The notes under the pieces were generated by a model. It was given only the letters and a program-made list of their open reading frames with translations. It was not told where the DNA came from and made no database searches. A stretch of DNA of 64,000 bases from an uncultured Paracoccaceae bacterium (GTDB lineage Bacteria > Pseudomonadota > Alphaproteobacteria > Rhodobacterales > Rhodobacteraceae): the NCBI GenBank assembly GCA_947503925.1, contig CANNFQ010000003.1, positions 62,001 through 126,000 on the forward strand. The letters run 5' to 3'. A program made the translations under genes and the position numbers. How positions within the stretch are numbered: the stretch's first letter is position 1; each line of letters opens with the position of its first letter. Below, piece after piece: positions 56,705 through 64,000 of this stretch.

Positions 56705-57727
56705 TTACTGCTCTGGGTTCGGATCGCCGACTTCTTCGTCCCAGCGGGCCAACAGACGGCTACGCGTGTCACTGGAGCCATAAGTCGCGAAGTCGTAGTC
56801 GATCAGCTTGATCGACGCGAGGTCCGGTGACTCTGGTGCGACCTGCGCGTTTGAGTTGGACGGAACCTGGAATGCGCCCACCTCCGGTGCACGGGATTGC
56901 GTTTCCGCATTCAGGGCAAATTCAACCCATGCCTGCGCGCCTTCAAAGTTGCGTGCACCTTCGATGATGGACACCGCACCCACTTCGTAGCCGGTGCCCT
57001 CGCACGGGGCGACGATTGCCAGCGGGAAGCCTTGGGCGGCCAGTTTCACCATGTCATGCATGAAGCCGATAGACACACCGGTTTCACCGCGTGCGGCCGC
57101 TTTGGACGGTGCAGACCCGGATTTGGTGTATGAGTTCACGTTCTGGCCAACGGCAGCCAGTTTCAGCATGGCTTCGTCTTCACCAAACAGCTGAACAAAT
57201 GTCGCCAGTTCGGTGTAGGCCGTCCCAGAGCTGTTCGGGTTTGCCACCTGAACTTCGCCCACAAAACGCGGGTCTTCCAGATCGGCCCAGCATTCTGGTG
57301 CTGCGATGTTCTTGTCGGCCAGGATCTCGGTGTTGTAGGCAATGCCCAGCGCACCGGCATAGATACCAATGGCGCGACCGTCCGAGATTTCTGCCATGTT
57401 CTGCGCCCAGCCCAGCAGTTCGCTGGTGTCAACGCCAGAGGGTTGTGTCAGGCCTTCTTCGGCAGCGATCAGATGTGGATCACCCGTACCGCCCCACCAA
57501 ACGTCGATCTTTGGGTTGCCCGCCTCGGCGCGGATTTGCGCGAGTGTTTCGCCGGTTGACTTGCGCACCATCAAGACGTCGGTGTCGGGGTTTTCAGCCT
57601 CGAACGCCGAAACCATCAGATCGCACCAATCTTGCTCGGCGCTGCACACAACGCTCAGTTCATCCGCCCAAGCAGCGGCCCCGGATGCCAGCAGTGCGGC
57701 AACAGAAATTAATCCAATTTTCTTCAT
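56705..57727 (-). CDS. ABC importer substrate-binding protein (AfuA/FbpA-like)
   Basis: The 340-residue periplasmic protein has a signal peptide cleaved near AAAWA. Motifs VRKSTGETLAQIRAEAG, VWWGGTGDPHLIAAEEG and PNPxSGTAY-like (ANPNSSGTAYTEL) match the ferric/hexose-phosphate binding family. The usual FbpA iron-binding tyrosine pair is not evident, while the SGT and KSG segments could contact a phosphate. I therefore lean to a phosphorylated sugar or phosphonate, not iron. The ATG at 57727 has a GGGAGG site. It is divergent from the response regulator. Confidence 0.88.
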   Translation of the reverse strand: MKKIGLISVAALLASGAAAWADELSVVCSAEQDWCDLMVSAFEAENPDTDVLMVRKSTGETLAQIRAEAGNPKIDVWWGGTGDPHLIAAEEGLTQPSGVDTSELLGWAQNMAEISDGRAIGIYAGALGIAYNTEILADKNIAAPECWADLEDPRFVGEVQVANPNSSGTAYTELATFVQLFGEDEAMLKLAAVGQNVNSYTKSGSAPSKAAARGETGVSIGFMHDMVKLAAQGFPLAIVAPCEGTGYEVGAVSIIEGARNFEGAQAWVEFALNAETQSRAPEVGAFQVPSNSNAQVAPESPDLASIKLIDYDFATYGSSDTRSRLLARWDEEVGDPNPEQ

Positions 57728-57756
57728 TCTATCCTCCCTTAGAGTACTCGCACGGT

Positions 57757-57774
57757 CCACGTTCCTCTACGTGG
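57757..57774. promoter_or_regulatory. Palindrome in the importer/regulator divergent region
   Basis: CCACGT (57757-57762) and ACGTGG (57769-57774) form an inverted repeat with a 6-base spacer, 30 bases upstream of the binding-protein start. Further on, GTTAACACC and GTTACAAGC (about 57857-57875) are a direct repeat with 10-base spacing, a type bound by OmpR-family regulators. Both are candidate operators in the 237-base gap between the divergent genes. Confidence 0.35.
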
Positions 57775-57964
57775 CAGTGCGCCTTTATTCCTAAGGACTG
57801 GCGCAAACGGGTGACACAGAAGCCTTGTGAACAAAGCTACAGGTGAGCGGTCACTTCGTTAACACCGTTACAAGCGATCCGGAAATTTGTAATATTTGAA
57901 ACAAATTTGCTTGCGACGCCATTGTTGTCTTGGTGCTAGAACGAACGGAACAAGGAGACCGAGC

Positions 57965-58690
57965 GTGTCGCGACCAAAAATCGGAATTGTGGATGACGAA
58001 GCTGCCATGCGGGATGCCTTGGTGGCGCTTCTGGCAGAAAACCAGTTTGATCCGGTACCATTTGCCAACATCGCGGAATACCGCGCGGCAGTGGCCAACA
58101 CCGCGCTCGACCTTGTGCTGATCGATCTGCAATTGCGCGATGAAAGCGGACTGACACTGGCGATGGATATTCGCCGCACGCAGGATTTGCCCATCGTGAT
58201 GTTGACCGGGCGCGGCGACGAAACCGATAAGATCGTCGGGTTGGAAATTGGTGCCGATGACTATGTGCTCAAACCATTTAACCCACGCGAATTGGTTGCC
58301 CGTATCCGTGCCGTCTTGCGCCGTTACGGCAAATCGCAGGACGGGCCAACGATGGGCGCGAATCAAACGCGCGCGTCTTTCGGGCGGCTGGCCGTCGATC
58401 AAAAGCAGCGCATTTTGTTTGACGAAGCCGACAATGAGATTTCGCTGACGAACGCTGAATACCGCCTGTTGGATTACTTCCTGAAACGCCCGAATGAGAT
58501 CATCCCACGGGTCGAATTGTTAGCCGAACTTGGCAATGATCTGACAAAATATGTGGATCGCACCGTGGATGTGCTGATCCTGCGGTTGCGGCGCAAGATC
58601 GAGGAAAACCCTTCTAAACCCGTCCACCTGCAAACCCGGCGCGGTCAAGGGTATATCTTCGTCATAGATGCGGCACGAGGGCACCACTGA
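57965..58690 (+). CDS. OmpR-family response regulator
   Basis: The 241-residue regulator has a receiver domain with IVDDE, phospho-acceptor Asp54 in VLIDLQLRD, VMLTGRGDE and the Lys in YVLKPFNP. A winged-helix DNA-binding domain of the OmpR/PhoB type (LTNAEYRLLDYFLKRPNE, then VDVLILRLRRKIEENP) follows. The start is the GTG at 57965 with an AAGGAG site. Its stop overlaps the kinase ATG by one base, so they form a matched pair. Control of the divergent importer is inferred. Confidence 0.93.
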   Translation: MSRPKIGIVDDEAAMRDALVALLAENQFDPVPFANIAEYRAAVANTALDLVLIDLQLRDESGLTLAMDIRRTQDLPIVMLTGRGDETDKIVGLEIGADDYVLKPFNPRELVARIRAVLRRYGKSQDGPTMGANQTRASFGRLAVDQKQRILFDEADNEISLTNAEYRLLDYFLKRPNEIIPRVELLAELGNDLTKYVDRTVDVLILRLRRKIEENPSKPVHLQTRRGQGYIFVIDAARGHH

Positions 58691-61188
58691 TGCGGCTGGT
58701 CCCCCGTTCGGTGCGCGGCCGCCTTTGGACGGCGCTTGGACTACTGGCGCTTGCGATCATGTGTATCAGCACATTGACATGGATTGCGTTGCAGCGGGTT
58801 GATGCGCGATTGCAAGACTTGCACCAGCAGTCGCTGAGCCAGGTTGCCCAAGCGATTGATCTGTCGAAACGCTCGTCCGACCTTGCGACCTCGGCCCCGT
58901 ATTTGCTGAACCAGCGGTCAAATTTTCTGATCCAGCAAGAGGGCGAAAAGCTTCTCGATGTTTTAAGGCGCGTCCGCGAGGAGTGGCCAACCTCCGGTAC
59001 CACTGATGCGGACCGTAAGGCCCTAACGACCCTGACCACCCAGATGGAAAGCGGCATCCTTGATCTGGTCAAGGCCTCTCAGGCGTTGGACCAAGTACAG
59101 GCCGTTGTGCGCACCCGTGTCGCGGCACTCAGCACATTGCGCGAAGAGGTGACGTTGCGCGTCGAAGACCAAGGCACGCAGTCACAAGAGCGGCTGACCT
59201 GGTGGACCCTGCACAGCATGAACGCCGATGCCCTGAACGCCGCGTATGCCGACAACCTGATCGGGGTCGGAGAAGAGCAGCGCCACTACCAACGCAAGAC
59301 GCAGCTTGCATCAGGTGGGGCGATGACCTTTGCGCAGACGCTGTACCTGAACCGTCTGAACGATCTGGTCCGGGGTACATCCGGCGTGTTCGAGCTGCGA
59401 CGTCAGGAACTTGATCTGACGCTGGATGCGCAGAATGCATTGTTTCGGATCCGGCGGGATGCCAACCACATCAATGAACTCGCAACAGACTTTGCCAAGC
59501 GGGCCGAGGCTGTTTTGACCGCCGAACGCAGTTCGTCGTCCAACATGATCCAGTTCACCCGCGTATCCGTGGCCGCCATCAGCCTTGCGGCCCTATGCCT
59601 CGCGCTGGTCGCGGCCCTTTATGTCTCGCGCTATGTGGCGTTCAACGTGGGCCGCGTGTCCGAGGCGATGGTGCGCCTCGCCAACGGGGATCGCAGCAGC
59701 GTCTTGCCGCGCAGGCTGGGCGGCGATGATGAGATCGGCGATCTGTTCCGGTCTTTTCGCAGCTTTCGCGCCAATGCACTGCGCCTCGACCGCTCCAACC
59801 GACAGCTGGATCAACGCAATGCACTCTTTGAAAAAGTCTTTGCCAACATCACAGACGGGATCGCCATTACGGACAGCGCAGGCAAACTTACGGCGTCCAA
59901 TCCGGCGTTTGAGCGCATCTTGGGTGTTGGCAACCTCAAAGGGTCCTTCGTGGATTGGCTGTATCAATCTGCCTTTGGACGCAGCGCCAAGGATGCTGGA
60001 CTAAGCGTGCAACATCGCGGTCATCTGGTCCTGAAGTCTGCGAAAGGCGACGTGCTGGAAATCCGCGCAAGCCGATTACCGGATGAGGGGCGCGTCTGGT
60101 TGATCTCTGACGTGACCGAACAGCACCGGGTGGCTGAACGCGTGGCCCAGATTGACCGGATCGAACTGCTTGGCAAACTGGCGGGCGACACGGCCCATGA
60201 TTTTGCCAACATCCTGTCGACGATCCGCACGCACGCGCATCTATTGCATGACGCGCAGTCGGAAACGGCCAATGTGTCAGCTATCAAAAACGCGGTGGAT
60301 TACGGTGCAGCCCTGACCGACCGGCTGCTGGCCTTTGCGCGCAAACAACCCCTATCGCCCGAGGTGTTCGATCTGAACGCGCTGATCGAAGGTATGGTCG
60401 AACTGGTTGAAATCGGGCTCAAACCCAATGTTGCGCTTGAGGTGGTTCCTGCCACCGCACCCCTGCACGTCCTTGCTGACCCCGGTCAGCTGGAATCAGC
60501 GATCTTTAACCTTGTCCTGAACAGCAACAACGCCATTGAGCGCGCAGGAACCATTCGGATTGCACTGACCAAAACCGATGACGGTCAGGCGGAAATCGTG
60601 GTGTCCGACACGGGATCAGGCATGCCGAAGAGCATACAAGAAAAGGCCATTCAGCCGTTCTTTACAACTCGCGCCGGGGACGGCGGAACCGGGCTTGGCC
60701 TGTCGATTGTCTATGGCTTTATCAATCAAAGTGGCGGCAAGCTGGACATCGACAGTCAGGAAGGCAAAGGCACAGCCGTCACCGTGTCATTGCCCTGTGC
60801 CGATGATGCCGTTGGTGCCCCGCGATCGCGCTTGACCGGACAGGCGTTGGTGGTCGATGACAACGACAGCGACCGACGTGTCACGGCACAGGTGTTAAAG
60901 GACCTAGGCTATCGGGCAAAAACTTACGCGACCGCCGAAGAAGCGCTTCTGGCGGCGGAGAAGACCAGTTTCGACCTCATCATCAGCGACTTTGATCTTG
61001 GTGGTGCGCAAGACGGCTTGGACGTGTTGACCAAGATAAAAAAGCGCACTCCCAAAGCGCGGCGCATCCTGATCAGCGGCAAGTCATCGTTAAGCGCCTT
61101 ACAGGCCAGCGATGTTATCTTCGTCAAAAAACCGGTGAATGTTACAAGTCTGTCTGCGGTCTTAACACATGCCCGAACTAAGGCGTAA
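58690..61188 (+). CDS. Hybrid sensor histidine kinase (TorS-like) with C-terminal receiver
   Basis: The 832-residue membrane kinase has two membrane helices (~12-34 and ~291-315) around a long helical periplasmic sensor. HAMP and PAS-like regions follow. The phosphotransfer His503 is in AGDTAHDFANILSTIRTH, then N-box FNLVLNSNNAIE and GTGLGLSIVYGF. A receiver with Asp767 (IISDFDLGG) ends the protein. No Hpt domain is visible in the protein or nearby, so the receiver may be inhibitory or feed an unlinked Hpt. The sensed ligand may be the importer substrate. Confidence 0.92.
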   Translation: MRLVPRSVRGRLWTALGLLALAIMCISTLTWIALQRVDARLQDLHQQSLSQVAQAIDLSKRSSDLATSAPYLLNQRSNFLIQQEGEKLLDVLRRVREEWPTSGTTDADRKALTTLTTQMESGILDLVKASQALDQVQAVVRTRVAALSTLREEVTLRVEDQGTQSQERLTWWTLHSMNADALNAAYADNLIGVGEEQRHYQRKTQLASGGAMTFAQTLYLNRLNDLVRGTSGVFELRRQELDLTLDAQNALFRIRRDANHINELATDFAKRAEAVLTAERSSSSNMIQFTRVSVAAISLAALCLALVAALYVSRYVAFNVGRVSEAMVRLANGDRSSVLPRRLGGDDEIGDLFRSFRSFRANALRLDRSNRQLDQRNALFEKVFANITDGIAITDSAGKLTASNPAFERILGVGNLKGSFVDWLYQSAFGRSAKDAGLSVQHRGHLVLKSAKGDVLEIRASRLPDEGRVWLISDVTEQHRVAERVAQIDRIELLGKLAGDTAHDFANILSTIRTHAHLLHDAQSETANVSAIKNAVDYGAALTDRLLAFARKQPLSPEVFDLNALIEGMVELVEIGLKPNVALEVVPATAPLHVLADPGQLESAIFNLVLNSNNAIERAGTIRIALTKTDDGQAEIVVSDTGSGMPKSIQEKAIQPFFTTRAGDGGTGLGLSIVYGFINQSGGKLDIDSQEGKGTAVTVSLPCADDAVGAPRSRLTGQALVVDDNDSDRRVTAQVLKDLGYRAKTYATAEEALLAAEKTSFDLIISDFDLGGAQDGLDVLTKIKKRTPKARRILISGKSSLSALQASDVIFVKKPVNVTSLSAVLTHARTKA

Positions 61189-61479
61189 GACTGGAAACAC
61201 AATCGATTGTGTCGCCTTAAACCTGACTTTCGACAATATCTCACTGGCTTGAGATGAGTGCCCGCATCTCTCCGGCCCACGCGCCAATGATCCATTCGCC
61301 TTTGGTGCAAACGACCGGTCTGACCTCAGCGCAGGGCAGGCCGCTTCGTCAGCGGCATCCGCCGTGCCGTCACACTGCATTGCCGAAAAACAAGGTGCCG
61401 ATAGTGGGCTGCCATTCGGCGCTGTGACTTTCCACATCACATGCCCCCGCGATGATGGCTCAGCCTGTAGCGTTTCGAC
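61189..61479. other. Intergenic stretch between kinase and ftsK
   Basis: No gene is supported here. Right after the kinase stop is a perfect 16-bp palindrome ACACAATCGATTGTGT (61197-61212) flanked by AAGGCG and CGCCTT, but without a T-tract. The remainder has weak open frames on both strands and no recognisable product. Confidence 0.45.
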
Positions 61480-64000
61480 TTATTGCTGCTCTGGCACCAG
61501 AATCTCGCGTTTGCCGACATGGTTGGCAGCACTTACCACCCCCTCATCTTCCATCTGTTCGACCAGCCGCGCAGCCTTGTTATAGCCGATGGCCAGCTTG
61601 CGCTGGATATAGGATGTCGAACATTTGCGATCCTTGATCACAATCGCCACGGCCGTGTCGTACAGCGCGTTTTCGCTATCGGACCCGTCGCCGAGGCCAA
61701 GCACCAGATCAATGCTGCTTTCAGCATCATCAGATGGCCCATCAACGACACCAGACATATATTCCGGCGGGCCGAACCCTTTCAGATGGTTGACGATCTC
61801 TTCAACCTCCTCATCACTGACAAAGGGGCCGTGGACACGGGTAATCTTGGACCCGCCAGCCATATAAAGCATGTCACCCATGCCCAAGAGCTGTTCCGCC
61901 CCCATCTCACCCAGAATGGTCCGGCTGTCGATTTTCGAGGTCACCTGGAAGGAAATCCGGGTCGGGAAGTTCGCCTTGATCGTCCCGGTGATGACATCGA
62001 CCGATGGGCGCTGTGTCGCCATGATCAGGTGGATACCGGATGCACGCGCCATCTGCGCCAGACGCTGAATGCAGGCTTCGATTTCCTTACCGGCGACCAT
62101 CATCAGGTCGGCCATCTCATCCACGATGACAACGATATAGGGCATCGCCTCTGGCGCGAATTCCTCGGTCTCAAAGATCGGATCGCCGGTTTCATCGTCA
62201 AACCCGGTTTGTACGGTGCGGCTGAACATTTCCTGCTTGGCCAGCGCGTCCTTCACCCGGCCATTATAGCCGTCGATGTTGCGCACGCCCATTTTGGACA
62301 TCTTGCGATAGCGTTCCTCCATCTCGCCCACGACCCATTTCAGGGCGACAACCGCCTTTTTCGGGTCGGTCACAACGGGTGACAGAAGGTGCGGAATGCC
62401 ATCATAAACGGAAAGCTCCAGCATCTTGGGGTCGATCATGATCATCCGACATTCTTCCGGCGTCAGCTTGTAAAGCAGTGACAGGATCATGGTGTTGATC
62501 GCCACGGATTTACCGGAACCGGTGGTACCGGCGATCAGCAGGTGGGGCATCTTGGCGAGGTTCGCCACGATGGGTTCGCCACCGATATCCTTGCCCAGCG
62601 CGAGGGGCAGTTTCTGGTTACCGTCGCCAAAATCACGGTGCGACAGGATTTCGCGCAACACCACCTTTTCGCGGTTTTCATTGGGCAGTTCGATCCCGAT
62701 CACGCTGCGCCCAGGTACGGTGGATACACGCGCCGACAGGGCAGACATGGACCGCGCGATATCATCGGCCAGACCGATGACACGGGATGCTTTCAAGCCC
62801 GGTGCCGGTTCCAGTTCATACATGGTGACAACTGGGCCAGGACGAACCGATACGATGTCACCTTTGACGCCGTAATCATCCAGCACGCTTTCTAGCATCC
62901 GCGCGTTTTCGGCCAGCGCGTCATCGCTCAGATGATGCCGCTGGATTTCAATCGGGTTCATCAACAGGCTCAGCGGCGGGTGTTCGTAGTCGCTGTGCTT
63001 GTCCTCGAATTTCAGCTTTGGCTGCGCCTCGGCCTTGGCCTGGGTTGATGGCTGCGGTGCCTTTTTCGGCGGGTGCTGCACCACACTGCGCGGTTCGGGT
63101 GCGAGGGAAGGCGCAGGCGGTATGTTCACGGGCGGGATCGGCATATGGGGGGACGCCATGCGTGGTGCATTTTGCGGTTCTTCGATCGCCGCGTCGATAT
63201 CGTCAGCCACGCTTTCCACATCGCCAAACACCAGCGGCTTCGGGCCACGCCCAGCGGTCAGGGACGGTTCAATCCGTACGCCTGTGGGCGATGGTGGCAC
63301 CGCCCGGTTTTTAATCGCGTCTGCGATGCGCGCGCTGATCCGGTCCGGGCTTGCAGGCGGCGCATCGGCGGTTTGTTCCGGTGTCACCAATTCCGGTTCC
63401 GGCATCGGATCATTGCGTTTCAACAGGCCGGACAGGAAACCGCCCTGCGGCTCAGGCTCTGCCGCGGGGGCCGGGGTTTCCAGCGGTGGCGCTGCGGGCA
63501 CATGGGTCGCGGTCAAAGGCGGTTCTGTTGTCGGCATGATCGGGTTGGCCCGCACGACGGCGGCAACTTGTGCCCGCTGGTCAGCAGCGGGGGCCGCAAC
63601 GGATTCAACCAATGTCACATCACCCCGGTCCGCCCGCGCCTGCATGGCTTGCGCGCGCTTGTCCTGCAAGGTTGCCGTCAACCCATGCGCGGCCTGTGCA
63701 GACAGGCTCGCACCGCGCCCGGCAATGCGCAGGATACCGGCATAGAGCATGACTGTCCCCAGCCATGCAAAACGGGTGCCCGTCTGCACCTCTGGCCGTG
63801 TGAAACCCAGAACGAAAGTCATCAGCGTCAAAAGGCCGACAAATGACAGAAGCGACAACAGTTTGACGCCAAAACTGGCCCCAAATGGCAGGATCGTCAG
63901 GATCACCCCAAGCACGGTATCACCGAAAAGCCCGCCGAGGCCGAAATTGGCAGGCCAATTGGCCCCCGGCGTCAGCGTCGCGGCGTAAACAGAACCGATA
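61480..64000 (-). CDS. ftsK: DNA translocase FtsK, N-terminus beyond the window
   Basis: The minus strand is open from the stop at 61480 to the right edge, giving the last ~839 residues. It includes the last two of the usual membrane helices and a Pro/Ala-rich linker. The motor domain has Walker [14 protein letters not shown] and Walker [16 protein letters not shown]. The C-terminal winged-helix gamma domain ([24 protein letters not shown]) reads KOPS sites. FtsK pumps chromosome DNA at the division septum and activates XerCD. An in-frame ATG at 63915 exists, but preceding codons ([11 protein letters not shown]) are family-like. Confidence 0.96.
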   Translation of the reverse strand, partial: IGSVYAATLTPGANWPANFGLGGLFGDTVLGVILTILPFGASFGVKLLSLLSFVGLLTLMTFVLGFTRPEVQTGTRFAWLGTVMLYAGILRIAGRGASLSAQAAHGLTATLQDKRAQAMQARADRGDVTLVESVAAPAADQRAQVAAVVRANPIMPTTEPPLTATHVPAAPPLETPAPAAEPEPQGGFLSGLLKRNDPMPEPELVTPEQTADAPPASPDRISARIADAIKNRAVPPSPTGVRIEPSLTAGRGPKPLVFGDVESVADDIDAAIEEPQNAPRMASPHMPIPPVNIPPAPSLAPEPRSVVQHPPKKAPQPSTQAKAEAQPKLKFEDKHSDYEHPPLSLLMNPIEIQRHHLSDDALAENARMLESVLDDYGVKGDIVSVRPGPVVTMYELEPAPGLKASRVIGLADDIARSMSALSARVSTVPGRSVIGIELPNENREKVVLREILSHRDFGDGNQKLPLALGKDIGGEPIVANLAKMPHLLIAGTTGSGKSVAINTMILSLLYKLTPEECRMIMIDPKMLELSVYDGIPHLLSPVVTDPKKAVVALKWVVGEMEERYRKMSKMGVRNIDGYNGRVKDALAKQEMFSRTVQTGFDDETGDPIFETEEFAPEAMPYIVVIVDEMADLMMVAGKEIEACIQRLAQMARASGIHLIMATQRPSVDVITGTIKANFPTRISFQVTSKIDSRTILGEMGAEQLLGMGDMLYMAGGSKITRVHGPFVSDEEVEEIVNHLKGFGPPEYMSGVVDGPSDDAESSIDLVLGLGDGSDSENALYDTAVAIVIKDRKCSTSYIQRKLAIGYNKAARLVEQMEDEGVVSAANHVGKREILVPEQQ

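Noticed and set aside
56705-57727. Ferric-ion binding protein FbpA
   Set aside because: The overall family fits, but the iron-binding tyrosine pair was not found and the adjacent phosphatase points to a phosphorylated substrate; the question stays open.

Overview
The window looks like chromosomal DNA of a Rhodobacterales (roseobacter-clade) alphaproteobacterium. Supporting signs are the high-GC coding style, COQ9 and ETF-ubiquinone oxidoreductase genes, DUF1491/DUF2189/DUF6478-type proteins, and the alphaproteobacterial order rpoZ - rel - pdxJ - acpS - lepB - rnc - era - recO. The genus was not determined. No rRNA, tRNA, CRISPR array, prophage or intact insertion sequence was seen. The left edge cuts a 2,4-dienoyl-CoA reductase-like gene and the right edge cuts ftsK, both on the minus strand. 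Layout, 0-12.8 kb: lipid and central metabolism (dienoyl-CoA reductase, fatty acid desaturase, sugar-phosphate-isomerase-like protein, fasciclin lipoprotein, ilvD, CPBP protease, accD-folC, a PLP transsulfuration enzyme) and a stand-alone DnaB-like ATPase. 13.0-17.1 kb: a compact zinc-starvation operon. A Zur-box-like palindrome precedes zur, a His-rich DUF2796 (ZrgA-like) periplasmic protein, a MacB/FtsX-type ABC pair and two tandem DUF3299 proteins. This matches the Zrg zinc-uptake system known from Vibrio. 17.4-31.3 kb: mostly single genes (DUF2189, zapE, GNAT, MFS, a membrane diguanylate cyclase, hydrolases, transporters, S-formylglutathione hydrolase, greA, ETF-QO). 31.5-40.8 kb: a long minus-strand housekeeping run from rpoZ and rel to recO, with a LysE exporter and a nucleoside deaminase inserted through 4-base overlaps. 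40.9-53 kb: a cysteine-patterned Sel1-repeat membrane protein, folK, a NYN-domain protein, then a plus-strand chain ispH - lysE - HAD - DUF3429 - methyltransferase - rnhA - hydrolase - rraA-like, followed by a quinone reductase, COQ9 and rpsU. 53-61.2 kb: an AfuABC/FbpABC-like ABC importer with a HAD sugar-phosphatase-like gene, divergent from an OmpR-type regulator and a hybrid histidine kinase. I read this as a sensed importer of a phosphorylated organic compound. Several dispersed noncoding elements recur: a ~200 bp element with four 11-bp GTCGGC units (two copies), paired CCCGGG hairpins (two loci), a nested palindrome with a partial second copy, and a 170 bp region bounded by ~32 bp inverted arms.
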